Source: Bacteroidota bacterium (GTDB lineage: Bacteria > Bacteroidota > Bacteroidia > Chitinophagales > Chitinophagaceae). From it: a stretch of DNA of 64,000 nt. Numbering within the stretch: position 1 is the stretch's first letter; every line of letters starts with the position of its first letter. The stretch lies in the NCBI GenBank assembly GCA_016711825.1, contig JADJSG010000011.1, positions 273,295-337,294 of the forward strand. Reading direction: 5' to 3'. Under the pieces are notes generated by a model. That model saw nothing but the letters and a program-made list of their open reading frames with translations, searched no databases and was not told where the DNA came from. Shown piece after piece: positions 1 to 9,527 of this stretch. The position numbers were made by a program, and so were the translations under genes.

Positions 1-1762
1 CATGAATGTTCAATTTTTTTGAAAGAAATATTTTCTGCTGTAGCACTGATAAAATGCGGGAACCCGGGACGTGCTTGGCTTGAAAAATGTCAATTCTACC
101 ATTTGGCATTGGATTATCGACTTGAATCCCAAAGTTCAAAGTGTCGATAAGTGCTCCATTACTTACTTGAAAAGATATTACATTATTATTCACGCAATAA
201 TTACCATTAGCCATGGATGGTATCAGTTCAATTGTTCCGCTTCCATTTTTCTTTTCAAAACGATACATTCCATTACTGTCTGTAATAGTATAAATCCCAG
301 CAGGCATAAGCCGAACTACTTGGTTTTCTAATGAAACAGACAATGCATCCTGGTAGCATGTAGCAGAATGATCAATATAGGCTCTTCCCCTGATATTTGC
401 AGATGAATCAAAACTGTGTTTTCCAATAAAAATAGGATCACATTCTAGCGTATATGTGTGCAAGGGTGAGAAGCTATTAATGACTTGAGTGACATAAATC
501 AGGTTACCGTTCTTGTCGGAATGCACCTCTGATTGAAAATGTCGCTGGGTAACCAAATCCGGTTTCCAGGTAGCATTATCAAGCACATAGCCATTTCGAT
601 GAATACGTGTAAAATATACGTTGTTTATGCGCTCATAAGTTCCGGATGCTACCGATCCTACTCCCCATAAATAAATCACCGAATCATATTTATCCACTCC
701 CAAAGCGTAATTTCTGCCAATCGGCGCCACCGAAGGGCATAATGTAGAAATTAAATGACATGATGTGTCAAAAATATAAATTCTATACCCTTTTCCTGCA
801 TTTACTAAGTTAAGTTCTGTACAAAAAAAATGTGCATTTACTGAATCATACTGAACAAAATTTATGGCGGAATCAATTCCAGAAAAATGAAAACTATCTA
901 TTATTGCTCCATCTAATGAAAACTTAGTAATGCCTGAACCAAACGCATATAAAGCGTTTCCGACTGCATATAAATGATCATGATAAAATTGCCGTGAAAA
1001 AGGGAATGTAGTACTCCAAAGATTATTTCCACTAACTAGTGAATATGAATTTATAACAGCTTGATCAAAATTTGTATTCACCACCATTATATACAACATT
1101 GTATCCCGCAACAAAATTACCGGGCGTAATTTAAAGTTGTCGATGAACACCATATGATTCTTCTTCATTATCGTATTGAAGTTTTTGTCAGTTATAATCA
1201 ACGTGAATGTATCAGTACCCGGGCCACTGTTTCCGCCCATAATAATTCCAATATTACCTTCTTCATTGTGACTCACCTCTTCAATCCATCCACCACCAAT
1301 CGAGTCAATTTTTTGCTGAAGTTCATTCCCGGCGTAATCCCATTTTTTTTGCATTAACATAATGGGAGTGTTGTTAATTGTATCTGAGAGCGCTGTAATA
1401 CACACCAGATTTTTGTCAACATCAATATATAAATCAGTATAGATGGAATAATTGGTAAACAATAACTGATTATACTGCCATGACAAAATTGGTTTCTCCC
1501 AAAGCAATTCCCCTTCAGACGAAATTTTTTTTAGGATTGGAATACTTGAGTCCCCAGGTAAAAATTTGCAAACCGTCAAATAAACATTTCCCTGCTCATC
1601 ACAAGCAAATGGTGAATGATCATAATATTTCCTCATAGGATTCATTGTAATGGCTGTATCTGTGAGGTATTTGCTCCATCTCAACTTAGTATCCTGAGCA
1701 TGGGATTCTATAGAGGTCAACCAAAGAATCATTATTAACAGTATTCTTATTATTTTTCGCAT
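1..1762 (-). CDS. Secreted protein, 3' end cut by the window edge
   Basis: The minus strand stays open from an ATG at 1762 to the window edge (about 587 codons), so the C-terminus lies outside. The N-terminus is a clear Sec signal peptide (MRKIIRILLIMILWLTSIES, then HAQ and a likely cleavage site). The body is rich in short beta-strand segments with D, W, Y and N, of the kind found in Bacteroidota proteins that gather repeat or propeller units. Near residues 450-510 there is a module with GRAYIDHSATC and TDSNGMYRFE, resembling the carboxypeptidase-regulatory/SdrD-B type fold often placed before a T9SS sorting domain. The function is not recognisable. A consensus promoter lies just upstream. 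Export is well supported. T9SS secretion is only inferred, because the end is missing. Confidence 0.8.
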   Translation of the reverse strand, partial: MRKIIRILLIMILWLTSIESHAQDTKLRWSKYLTDTAITMNPMRKYYDHSPFACDEQGNVYLTVCKFLPGDSSIPILKKISSEGELLWEKPILSWQYNQLLFTNYSIYTDLYIDVDKNLVCITALSDTINNTPIMLMQKKWDYAGNELQQKIDSIGGGWIEEVSHNEEGNIGIIMGGNSGPGTDTFTLIITDKNFNTIMKKNHMVFIDNFKLRPVILLRDTMLYIMVVNTNFDQAVINSYSLVSGNNLWSTTFPFSRQFYHDHLYAVGNALYAFGSGITKFSLDGAIIDSFHFSGIDSAINFVQYDSVNAHFFCTELNLVNAGKGYRIYIFDTSCHLISTLCPSVAPIGRNYALGVDKYDSVIYLWGVGSVASGTYERINNVYFTRIHRNGYVLDNATWKPDLVTQRHFQSEVHSDKNGNLIYVTQVINSFSPLHTYTLECDPIFIGKHSFDSSANIRGRAYIDHSATCYQDALSVSLENQVVRLMPAGIYTITDSNGMYRFEKKNGSGTIELIPSMANGNYCVNNNVISFQVSNGALIDTLNFGIQVDNPMPNGRIDIFQAKHVPGSRILSVLQQKIFLSKKLNIH

Positions 1763-1769
1763 GCTTCTA

Positions 1770-1800
1770 CAAATTTAACTTTATTATTAAGTAAAGCAAA
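1770..1800 (-). promoter_or_regulatory. Bacteroidota sigma-type promoter of the 1762 gene
   Basis: On the minus strand TTTG (1800-1797), a 19-base spacer and TAAATTTG (1777-1770) match the TTG-N19-TAnnTTTG consensus exactly. The box ends seven bases before the ATG at 1762, so the leader would be at most a few bases long. Confidence 0.7.
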
Positions 1801-2400
1801 TCCTATATAGATTGTTGCGACGAAAAAAACATTTACAAAGAATCAAAAGAGAAATGAAATCAAAACTACTTTTGAGAAACAATGAACAAAAACCCTGGGA
1901 TGGAGAAAAAATAAATCCTGTATTTATCTGTGTTTCAGTGAAAATATTTGTTCAATTATTTGAATTTTTCGATTCTTGTTTTGGATATCCAATATCATTA
2001 TAAAGGAAGAGTATGTATTAATTCAAATTCATCCCATACATTCAACTTTTATTTTGATAAAATGAAACTCATTTTATCAAGGCACGGTTCTTCAATTATT
2101 TTTCTGAGTTTTTAGACTATTGCCATATTCACAACAGTATTCATTTATTGTTCGCTTATTATCAAAGTGTATTTTACAATACGAACAAACTGCTTTTGAA
2201 TTTCAATTGAAATAATATGAAGATAAACAACTATCAATTAGATACATTATATAAATTAGTTATACATATTTATATTTTAAATATTAAAAAAAAATAATTT
2301 TTAAAATATAAAATATTTTCTCGCAATATTTATTCAGTTAACAATATTTTTTTATATATTTGTTTAAACAATCTTTTTTAAACAATCTAAACAAACACAA
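1801..2400. other. AT-rich intergenic region between divergent genes
   Basis: About 600 bases lie between two divergently transcribed secreted-protein genes. The only readable element is TATATTTG at 2355-2362 (+), a -7 box that would start a transcript about 35 bases before the collagen-like gene. No TTG is present at the right distance. A weak inverted repeat TTGTTCG (2148-2154)/CGAACAA (2182-2188) is also visible. No gene is supported: the small open frame at 1812-2003 has no recognisable protein features. Confidence 0.5.
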
Positions 2401-4062
2401 ATGAAAAAAAAATTGATTCTCAAAATCAGTGCAAGTTTATTGTTTGCTTTTAGCGCAAACGCAGTAATGGCACAAAGCAATGTCGGTGTGGGTACAAACA
2501 CCCCAACTGAAAAACTAGACGTAATCGGTAACGTAAAAGCCGATACGGTAAAAGCAAATGTGGTGCAAGTAACTCCCGGCGCAGGTGCTGGTAAAGTATT
2601 TGTATCAGATGCCAATGGCAATGGCTCATGGCAAACCGGACCAGTGGGCCCTCAAGGACCACAAGGTATACAAGGTGACCCTGGCCCTATCGGTGCTACA
2701 GGTCCTCAGGGAGCTCAAGGTATACAAGGTGATCCTGGCCCTACAGGCCCTATGGGACCAATGGGTGCTACTGGACCTCAAGGTGCACAGGGTATTCAAG
2801 GTGATCCTGGCCCTACAGGACCTATGGGACCAATGGGTGCTACTGGCCCTCAAGGTGCTCAGGGTATACAAGGTGACCCTGGCCCTATAGGCCCAACTGG
2901 TGCTACTGGACCTGCAGGAGCTACAGGACCAGCTGGATCAGCAAATATGTCGGGTACAACCAATTATGTAGTGAAGTTCACAGGTGCAACAGCTGGTGGA
3001 AATTCTCAAATTCAAGACAATGGCACTGCCGTCTCTATTAATATTTCACCAAGCAATCTCTATAGAATATATACCTATGATCAACAGCTAACCGCTGATG
3101 GTGATGGACAAGCCACAATATATGGGTACAGAACACGTGATTCAGGAAATGATGGCATTAATTATGGTCAATCAGGTGGCAATAATGCTGTGAAGGGATA
3201 TAACTTCTGGGGCGATGTGTATACCTTCGGCGTTGGTGGATATAGCTATAATGATTATAGCCGAACTGGTGGTGTATTAGGTGCTGAAACCTCCGGTGCA
3301 TACTGGGGTTCACTTGGCTATAGAAGTAGTGGTTTACTTAATTATGGAGTATATGGTAGTGCTGCCTATGCCAATGGCGCTGGTCAATTACCAAGCACTG
3401 AATTGAATGGAGTAGGTGGTGGCTTCTTTGGCACCATAGGTTCTCTTTCTAAAGGAAGTGTAATCGGTCAAATGAATGAAGGCGAATTATTTGCAGCTTA
3501 CAACAAAGGAGATGTGTATACTTCAGGTAAACAAATCGAATTGGTATCTTCTGAAGAAAATGTAACACCAGCTTATACCGTAACTTCAAACGAAGTAACT
3601 GTGTATAATAAAGGGAAAATACAATTGGTAAACGGTACCGCTACAGTTCGCTTTACTGAAAATTATGCACAGCTTTTAGGTGAGTCTCCAATTGTAACAG
3701 CTAGTCCAATGGGCGCTTGTAATGGTGTTTACGTAACAGAAGTCTCAAAAGAAGGATTTGTCATTAAAGAACAAAATAATGGAAATAGCAATGTAGAAAT
3801 CTCATGGATTTCTGTAGGTAACAGAGTAGACGCCAATAATGCGGAGGTTCCGGCCATGCTTACCAATTCCAGCTTTAACAGAAACTTGAGCCAAGCACTA
3901 TTCAATGATGCCAACAAAAAGAAAAGTGGCATGTCAATGTGGTGGAATGGAAAAGAACTTCAGTTTGGTACCATGCCTGAATCATTAAACCCTAAAGTAG
4001 ATATTGCTAAAAAAGCGCAACTTGAAAAAGCCATGCAGGAAGGTTCAAAAAATAGCAAGTAA
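2401..4062 (+). CDS. Secreted collagen-like repeat protein
   Basis: The protein has 553 residues. A Sec signal peptide (MKKKLILKISASLLFAFSAN...MAQ) comes first, then a head segment with VGVGTNTPTEKLDVIGNV. That motif is common at the start of Bacteroidota proteins built like phage tail fibres. Residues 80-180 are an unbroken Gly-X-Y collagen-like stretch rich in GPQG, GDPGP and GATGP. The remaining 370 residues are a Gly/Tyr/Asn-rich C-terminal region ending in a Lys-rich tail. No T9SS sorting domain is seen at the C-terminus. Collagen-like segments form trimeric stalks in other bacteria, so an extended surface stalk with a C-terminal head is a reasonable inference. The M28 peptidase gene follows after 23 bases and may share the transcript. 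Confidence 0.85.
   Translation: MKKKLILKISASLLFAFSANAVMAQSNVGVGTNTPTEKLDVIGNVKADTVKANVVQVTPGAGAGKVFVSDANGNGSWQTGPVGPQGPQGIQGDPGPIGATGPQGAQGIQGDPGPTGPMGPMGATGPQGAQGIQGDPGPTGPMGPMGATGPQGAQGIQGDPGPIGPTGATGPAGATGPAGSANMSGTTNYVVKFTGATAGGNSQIQDNGTAVSINISPSNLYRIYTYDQQLTADGDGQATIYGYRTRDSGNDGINYGQSGGNNAVKGYNFWGDVYTFGVGGYSYNDYSRTGGVLGAETSGAYWGSLGYRSSGLLNYGVYGSAAYANGAGQLPSTELNGVGGGFFGTIGSLSKGSVIGQMNEGELFAAYNKGDVYTSGKQIELVSSEENVTPAYTVTSNEVTVYNKGKIQLVNGTATVRFTENYAQLLGESPIVTASPMGACNGVYVTEVSKEGFVIKEQNNGNSNVEISWISVGNRVDANNAEVPAMLTNSSFNRNLSQALFNDANKKKSGMSMWWNGKELQFGTMPESLNPKVDIAKKAQLEKAMQEGSKNSK
2638..2940 (+). repeat. Internal 72-bp tandem repeats coding the collagen-like stalk
   Basis: The Gly-X-Y region is built from a 24-residue unit (GAQGIQGDPGPTGPMGPMGA plus TGPQ) that occurs about twice in full, with partial copies on each side. 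Adjacent copies are nearly identical at the DNA level, so copy number could change by slippage or recombination without shifting the frame. Confidence 0.75.
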
Positions 4063-4085
4063 ACCGTTCAAAAAAAGATAAAAAG

Positions 4086-4979
4086 ATGTTCAAATCGCTT
4101 CTCATAGTATTCTTTGTTTTCGTGCATTTGCTTGTTAAAAGCAAGGGCAATGAGAAGGCTATGGTTTCATTGTATAAAAATATCATTGAAACCCTGGCTG
4201 CAGATAATATGCAGGGAAGAGCTGTTTCCAGCACATTTGAATCCAAAGCGGCAGACTATATACAAAAGCAATTTGCAAAAGTAACAGTAGCCAAGCCCAT
4301 TATTCAAGATTTTCAATTTACAAATCCTGATACCAAAGTGCTTCAGGATTCAAAAAATGTGTATTGCTATATTAATAACAAGGCTAAACATTCCATATTG
4401 ATTGGCGCTCACTATGACCATATCGGTTTGGGTGAAACCAAATCATTAAGCTATAATAAAAAAGGTGAGGTACACAATGGAGCAGATGACAATGCTTCGG
4501 GTGTTGCCCTCATGATTGGCTTACTGAATCGATATGATGAGTGGTCGTTGAAGCGATACAACTATATTTTTGTAGCCTATTCTGCACATGAAATTGGACT
4601 GTTCGGCAGTAGAAATTTTCAAAATTATATTAGTAACAAAGTCAGTCCGCTGGCATTGGTGATTAATTTTGATATGGTGGGTCGTTTAGATCCCCGCGAA
4701 AAAATACTTGCCATCTATGGTTACAATAGCATTGCAAAAGTAAGCAGCTTTTTTACCCCAAAAATGGAAAATCTGAATATCCAAACCGATGAAAACGATA
4801 TGGTGCATATTACTGATGCAGGCGTTTTTGCAGCTGCACAAATTCCAGCCCTTTCGTTCACCACCGGTACTCATGATGACTATCATAAAGTATCAGATGA
4901 TGCTAAATATATAAATTATGAGGGTATGGTTCAAATTGCGAACCTCTTGGAATCTTTTTTAAAAACGATCAACATTTAA
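4086..4979 (+). CDS. Secreted M28-family zinc aminopeptidase
   Basis: The 297-residue protein has an N-terminal hydrophobic export segment (MFKSLLIVFFVFVHLLVKSK). All M28 di-zinc ligands are visible in order: His and Asp in GAHYDHIGLG, Asp in NGADDNASGVA, the catalytic Glu in YSAHEIGLFGS, Asp in VINFDMVGRL, and His in GTHDDYHKVSD. The enzyme therefore looks active and would remove N-terminal amino acids from peptides outside the cytoplasm. It sits 23 bases after the collagen-like gene and 32 bases before a T9SS cargo gene, all on the same strand, so an operon is likely. The substrate cannot be told from sequence. Confidence 0.9.
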   Translation: MFKSLLIVFFVFVHLLVKSKGNEKAMVSLYKNIIETLAADNMQGRAVSSTFESKAADYIQKQFAKVTVAKPIIQDFQFTNPDTKVLQDSKNVYCYINNKAKHSILIGAHYDHIGLGETKSLSYNKKGEVHNGADDNASGVALMIGLLNRYDEWSLKRYNYIFVAYSAHEIGLFGSRNFQNYISNKVSPLALVINFDMVGRLDPREKILAIYGYNSIAKVSSFFTPKMENLNIQTDENDMVHITDAGVFAAAQIPALSFTTGTHDDYHKVSDDAKYINYEGMVQIANLLESFLKTINI

Positions 4980-5011
4980 GTAAACATTAATTACAATTTA
5001 AATAAAATAAC

Positions 5012-6499
5012 ATGAAACAAATAATAATGACAACTTGTATTTGTTTGCTTGCTATCCAAAACTTTGCACAAACCCTTCATATTGAAGGAGGAGCCAATTT
5101 GTATATTGTTGATGCTGCTGCTATCAACGGTATTAAATCGTCATCCCCTACTTTGTATGTTGAAGGCAATGTAGTAAACAATGGCTTAATGAGCAATGCA
5201 GGCGAAATACAATTCACTGGAGATGTAAGCAACAATAGCATCTATACATCTACGGGTGATGATGTGTTTGTTGGCAATGCTGCCCAAAACCTGTTTGGCT
5301 CCTTTAGCAATATTGCAAACAATCATTTCTACAATTTAGTACTTGACAAATCGGGTACAGATCTTAATCTTTCAGGTAACATTTCGGTTGAGGAAGGCAT
5401 TTATTTGACCGATGGTGTATTACAAGGAAATGGGAATCTGACTCATTTAGAAAATAGTGCTACCAATGCATTACATAGTACCGCCCCTTCAGGAAGTGCA
5501 AACAACTATATCAATGGCCAATTACGTCAGGATATCGCTGCAGGTAATTATACCTTCTACACAGGTGATGCAGTGCATAACAATCAAAAAGTAAGTGTCA
5601 ACTTTGTCAATACAGGTGGCGCTACTTATATGGATGTTTCGTATTCAAATGTAGGTGCAGGCCCAACAGTCATCAATGCTTGTGGTGGTGTTTATGATAA
5701 ACAATCAGGTACATGGACCATCACACCCAATGGCGTAAACGGCACCTATGATTACAGCATTACCTTAGATGCAGGTGGCGCTAATTTAGCTGCTATTTCG
5801 CCTTCAGCCTATGATGGTGTATTGAAAGATGGACTGTTTATTACTGATCCATGCGATCATATTGTAGGTAACAATACGGTTAGTGGGTTAAACAGTTTTT
5901 CTGAATTCAAAAAAACATCCACTATCAATGCGGTACTACCTGTAAGCTTACTTTACTTTAATGGCAAAAAAATGAATACTTACAATGACCTTACATGGGA
6001 AACAAGTAGTGAACAAAACAACCATTATTTTAATGTACAAAAAAGCACAGATGGCAATAGCTTCAATACCATTGCAAGGGTGAATACACTCGCTATCAAT
6101 GGCAACAGCGCTGTTCCACTTCTTTACAACACCAAAGATCTAAATCCAACTTTGGGAAATAATTATTACAGACTACAACAAGTAGACAATGATGGTAAAA
6201 TGAGCTATAGCAAAACTATCAATTTGATATGGGATACTGAATCACCAGCATCTGTATTACTATCGCCAAATCCAGCTACTTCTAACACACAAGTTTCCAT
6301 TTATTCAGCATCTAATGCTATGGGTATGGTGAAACTCTTAGACATGAGCGGACGCACTGTAAAAGTTATCAAAATTCAATACACACCGGGTTATAACAAT
6401 GTAGAGCTTTCGCTCGATCAGTTAGCACAAGGTGCCTATCAAGTAAATGTGTATGCAAATGATGTACTACTCAAAAGCTTGAAACTAAATAAAATGTAA
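5012..6499 (+). CDS. T9SS-secreted surface protein, function unknown
   Basis: The protein has 495 residues, a signal peptide (MKQIIMTTCICLLAIQNFAQ) and a typical type A T9SS C-terminal sorting domain. That domain runs over the last ~80 residues, with LSPNPATSNTQVSIYSA, VKLLDMSGRTVKV and LAQGAYQVNVYAND. The N-terminal half is Asn/Gly-rich beta structure (NVVNNGLMSNAGEIQFTGDV), a pattern seen in filamentous surface proteins. Residues ~310-400 contain LLYFNGKKMNTYNDLTWET, the fibronectin-like module that usually precedes the sorting domain. No enzymatic motif is seen. It probably ends the operon, since a strong terminator follows. Confidence 0.85.
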   Translation: MKQIIMTTCICLLAIQNFAQTLHIEGGANLYIVDAAAINGIKSSSPTLYVEGNVVNNGLMSNAGEIQFTGDVSNNSIYTSTGDDVFVGNAAQNLFGSFSNIANNHFYNLVLDKSGTDLNLSGNISVEEGIYLTDGVLQGNGNLTHLENSATNALHSTAPSGSANNYINGQLRQDIAAGNYTFYTGDAVHNNQKVSVNFVNTGGATYMDVSYSNVGAGPTVINACGGVYDKQSGTWTITPNGVNGTYDYSITLDAGGANLAAISPSAYDGVLKDGLFITDPCDHIVGNNTVSGLNSFSEFKKTSTINAVLPVSLLYFNGKKMNTYNDLTWETSSEQNNHYFNVQKSTDGNSFNTIARVNTLAINGNSAVPLLYNTKDLNPTLGNNYYRLQQVDNDGKMSYSKTINLIWDTESPASVLLSPNPATSNTQVSIYSASNAMGMVKLLDMSGRTVKVIKIQYTPGYNNVELSLDQLAQGAYQVNVYANDVLLKSLKLNKM

Positions 6500-6528
6500 T
6501 AAAACAACTATTTTATTGTTTTTATTTG

Positions 6529-6563
6529 AAAGGAAGTTGCTCATACAGCAACTTCCTTTTTTT
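6529..6563 (+). terminator. Rho-independent terminator after the T9SS cargo gene
   Basis: A perfect 13-bp stem (AAAGGAAGTTGCT/AGCAACTTCCTTT) with a 5-base loop is followed by a T run. It ends the rightward transcript. The A run on its left side could also let it work for the convergent gene on the other strand. Confidence 0.85.
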
Positions 6564-6617
6564 ATGCACTCGGCAGACGCCTTTAAAGAGTAAATAAGAT
6601 AGGATTAGTTAAAAAGA

Positions 6618-7469
6618 TTATTCCTCTATGGTAATCCAGGTATTAGAAAGTCCTACTTTTCGAACCAACTCATTAAATATTTTTGCATTATCTGGATGTA
6701 ATCGAATGCATCCATGTGATGCTTTTTTACCCAGTTTGGGAATATTGCCTTTTGTAGTGCCATGCAAACCATATCCACCACTTAAAAAAACCACATAGGG
6801 CATATTACCCAGTCCATTCCAATTGCCACCAGGAAATTTCTTGGATGTATATTTTTGAAAAATCGGACCACTGGGTCGTCTATCCATCACAGGTGTTTCA
6901 TGTTTTGTATCGCCCGTCGACACTTTAAAAGTATCTACTAACTGACCGTCCACATATAAATACATACGTTGATTTTTCTTACTGATTTTAGCCCAGATTC
7001 TACATTCAATTTGCTTGCATGTTCCTGCATTTTTGGTAATTTGTTGCATGGTATCATTTTGATGCAATTGTTCAAGATTGTATTTAAGCGACTTGATTTC
7101 TTCTACGTTAATGGTTTTGATATTGTTGGTAAATGAATCTGTCGGATTTGAAATATTGTCTGATGAAGGAATGCTAGCAAGTGCCCCTGAATCGTTGATA
7201 CCCGCTATTTTCACCAGGGCACTGTCATGGGTATATATACGTTCAATACTATCAAGATAGGCTTGAAGACTATCGGTTGGATTGAATAACTTGCTATCCA
7301 GCAAATTGGCTGTATCTGAAAGATCTACCACCGTATCCTGCTTAATGGATGCTGCAATTTGTTTATAATCAAGTACGGCGGGTAAATCATTTTTTGAAGA
7401 AGTACTCTCACAAGATTGTAGTAATAATCCGGTGTAAATTAAAGTTATTACCCAACATATATTCTTCAT
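6618..7469 (-). CDS. L,D-transpeptidase (YkuD) lipoprotein
   Basis: The 283-residue protein starts with a lipoprotein signal peptide whose lipobox is LLQSC, so it is probably anchored by Cys20. A low-complexity Ser/Asp/Thr-rich linker of about 120 residues follows, then a YkuD catalytic domain. That domain shows the HGTTKG histidine and the SHGCIRLHPDNA signature with the nucleophilic Cys. Family members make 3-3 cross-links in peptidoglycan or attach proteins to it. This fits the DAP-type MurE encoded at 56-57.5 kb. The gene is convergent with the T9SS cargo gene and has its own promoter. Confidence 0.9.
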   Translation of the reverse strand: MKNICWVITLIYTGLLLQSCESTSSKNDLPAVLDYKQIAASIKQDTVVDLSDTANLLDSKLFNPTDSLQAYLDSIERIYTHDSALVKIAGINDSGALASIPSSDNISNPTDSFTNNIKTINVEEIKSLKYNLEQLHQNDTMQQITKNAGTCKQIECRIWAKISKKNQRMYLYVDGQLVDTFKVSTGDTKHETPVMDRRPSGPIFQKYTSKKFPGGNWNGLGNMPYVVFLSGGYGLHGTTKGNIPKLGKKASHGCIRLHPDNAKIFNELVRKVGLSNTWITIEE

Positions 7470-7493
7470 AAAAAAACAATTCTAAATTAGATG

Positions 7494-7525
7494 CAAAAGT
7501 AAACGAAATAACTTTGAAGCTCCAA
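7494..7525 (-). promoter_or_regulatory. Promoter of the L,D-transpeptidase gene
   Basis: On the minus strand TTG (7525-7523), 21 bases and TACTTTTG (7501-7494) match the Bacteroidota -33/-7 pattern. The predicted leader is about 20 bases. Confidence 0.55.
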
Positions 7526-7628
7526 TAGAATTACAAAAATGAAAACAGATTATCATACATTTTCAACCTATCATTGAATGTAAAGATGTTGACTTATTCG
7601 GGTTTTATATATTTCGTAGGTATTTATA

Positions 7629-7636
7629 TAAATTTG
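7629..7636 (+). promoter_or_regulatory. TAAATTTG -7 box of the DUF952 gene
   Basis: TAAATTTG ends only four bases before the ATG at 7641, so transcription would start at or next to the start codon. No good TTG element is seen upstream. Confidence 0.45.
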
Positions 7637-7640
7637 CTTC

Positions 7641-7976
7641 ATGAAACATCCAATCATTTATCATATTGTATCAAAAGCACAGTGGGAAGCCCAACAAGAT
7701 GCGTTGAGCTATTATGCTGAACATTTTGAAAAAGAACAATTTATCCATGCAAGTACAGGGAGTCAATTAAATGCCACGGCCAATCGTTATTATCAACAAG
7801 AAACAAGCATTTATGTATTGCATATCGATACCACTTTACTCACTGTTGCCTTAAAATATGAACGTTCAGCCTCCTTGCAAGAAGATTTTCCACATATCTA
7901 TGGGGGTATCAATAAAGAGGCTATTATTAAAGCCGTGCCCTATACAAAGTTGATCCTTGAAACATGGACATTGTAA
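7641..7976 (+). CDS. DUF952 family protein
   Basis: The 111-residue protein fits DUF952 over its full length. Family hallmarks are the N-terminal HIVSKAQWEAQ, the FIHAST motif, an LHIDTTLL strand, and FPHIYGGINKEAIIKAVPY near the end. It has no signal peptide and is probably cytoplasmic. The biochemical role of the family is not established to my knowledge. Its stop codon is directly adjacent to the stop codon of the convergent CotH-like gene, with no bases between. The -7 box sits four bases before the ATG, suggesting a leaderless transcript. Confidence 0.85.
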   Translation: MKHPIIYHIVSKAQWEAQQDALSYYAEHFEKEQFIHASTGSQLNATANRYYQQETSIYVLHIDTTLLTVALKYERSASLQEDFPHIYGGINKEAIIKAVPYTKLILETWTL

Positions 7977-9479
7977 CTATTCTTTCAAGCATTTTTTCCT
8001 ATACTGTTTGTTGATCTCTATAATATAAAGTCCAGCAGGTAAGCTACTGATATCTATTGAAGAGGCACTGCTTTGTTGCTTGAGGTATGTTTTGCCCATA
8101 AGGTCAAAGATGCTTACCTCCTGAATGGCACCTGATGTTTGAATATGTAAAGTATGAGAAACAGGGTTGGGATATAAAGTGATTTCAGGTGCAGTAGAAG
8201 AGATGTTTTCGATATCGAGAGGCCAACATACCACTTGATTGGTGTTAAAGCTATTTTGTATTGCAACTGCTCTCGAAGCGATAAAGTTTTTTAAACCAAA
8301 TACGGTTATGCCCCCTGGCCCACTCAAGGTTATATCATAATTGAAACTAGAATCGAATTTGGTATTGGTATAAAACTTTTTAGGGTCGTTATAAACACTT
8401 TGTTGAATGACATTTTTAATTGAATCGATGATAGGGTCAAAATAATTATTGGTAAATTTTTGTTTCAATTCACAATATGCTGAATGATACATTTCTTTAT
8501 AGGTTTGATTCAACAACATATTATTACAAAGCGGTTTGGAAGTAGGATTACTTAGGTAATTGATATCTAAATTTATGAGTTGGGTTGTATTGAGGTTGCT
8601 CTTAAAGCTTCCGAAAGCTTCATTATTATCCCAAGCGATCCATTGAAATCGATCAGTAACAGTATCATGATAAATAAAATAGTTATGTCCACTTCCAATA
8701 TATGAATCCAAACTTGAAAAAATATTAACTGCTGCCCATTGTTTCATAAACATACTGGTATTCATTTTTGCATCCAGGGCTGTTTGCAAATTTGCCTGTG
8801 GGGTATTATTGATTACATCAATTAAACTAATCAGGTCAGACCAGTCATTGGCATTTGAATTGTTTTTTAGTTCATATTCTGTTTCGTAAAGCGATTGTTG
8901 ATTACTGCCCTTCCATTTTAAATCGCCATGCGGATCGCCTTTAAACAAATTACCATCATTGCTGTTGAACCAGTGTTTACAAAATTCATCATCTACTTCT
9001 TCTACAATAGTATATAAACCCCAAAGTTGATTGTTGAGATACACATTACAATAAGTGGTGCGAGGGGCTGGTACATCATGGTCAATCAAAAAATCGTTTG
9101 CTAATTTCTCACGCATAAAGGAAGGATCTTTGAAAGAATTATTGAAATTGAGTTTTTTTAACCCATGGATATCCTGACCGGCTACAAATTCATTAAAATC
9201 AAGTTTAAACGATTTTTTCTGACTGGGATTATTAAACGAAGAATTGCCTTTTGCTTTGATGCCCACATCTACATAGTTTTCGTTATTGAACTGAACTTGT
9301 ACTTTTAAATATGTATCTGTTGCTTTTGAATTTAACAATGAATCGTAAAATGCAGGATACGGAAAAGTGATATGAAGGGTATGAATATAAGTCATATTAA
9401 AAATAGAATCCCCGTTGCCTGCCAAAGCAATAAGGCTGGAATTAAAGACGAAAAAGAGAAATAAGATTTTTTTACGCAT
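7977..9479 (-). CDS. CotH kinase-like protein with T9SS sorting domain
   Basis: I take the start at the inner ATG (9479), because MRKKILFLFFVFNSSLIALA is then a normal signal peptide; a longer frame to 9530 would bury it. The ~500-residue protein has the CotH fold signature: KGNSSFNNPSQKKSFKLDF near the N-terminus, then HNYFIYHD and FQWIAWDNNEAFGSF, where the conserved Asp of the kinase-like site lies. The C-terminus is a type A T9SS sorting domain (LYPNPVSHTLHIQTSGA, SIFDLMGKTYLKQQ, LPAGLYIIEIN). CotH of Bacillus is a spore-coat protein kinase. Here a surface or secreted protein kinase is possible but inferred only from the family. Confidence 0.88.
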   Translation of the reverse strand: MRKKILFLFFVFNSSLIALAGNGDSIFNMTYIHTLHITFPYPAFYDSLLNSKATDTYLKVQVQFNNENYVDVGIKAKGNSSFNNPSQKKSFKLDFNEFVAGQDIHGLKKLNFNNSFKDPSFMREKLANDFLIDHDVPAPRTTYCNVYLNNQLWGLYTIVEEVDDEFCKHWFNSNDGNLFKGDPHGDLKWKGSNQQSLYETEYELKNNSNANDWSDLISLIDVINNTPQANLQTALDAKMNTSMFMKQWAAVNIFSSLDSYIGSGHNYFIYHDTVTDRFQWIAWDNNEAFGSFKSNLNTTQLINLDINYLSNPTSKPLCNNMLLNQTYKEMYHSAYCELKQKFTNNYFDPIIDSIKNVIQQSVYNDPKKFYTNTKFDSSFNYDITLSGPGGITVFGLKNFIASRAVAIQNSFNTNQVVCWPLDIENISSTAPEITLYPNPVSHTLHIQTSGAIQEVSIFDLMGKTYLKQQSSASSIDISSLPAGLYIIEINKQYRKKCLKE

Positions 9480-9527
9480 GATTGTTGGTTTTTTGTTAAG
9501 ACTCATTAAAAACAAAAAAGTTTCTTC

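Noticed and set aside
1812..2003. 63-residue open frame in the first intergenic region
   Set aside because: Very Lys-rich, no family features, no promoter at its start and AT-rich random-like codons.
2401..4062. T9SS sorting domain on the collagen-like protein
   Set aside because: The C-terminal residues lack the PNP and G-x-Y/xxN motifs seen in the three T9SS proteins of this window.
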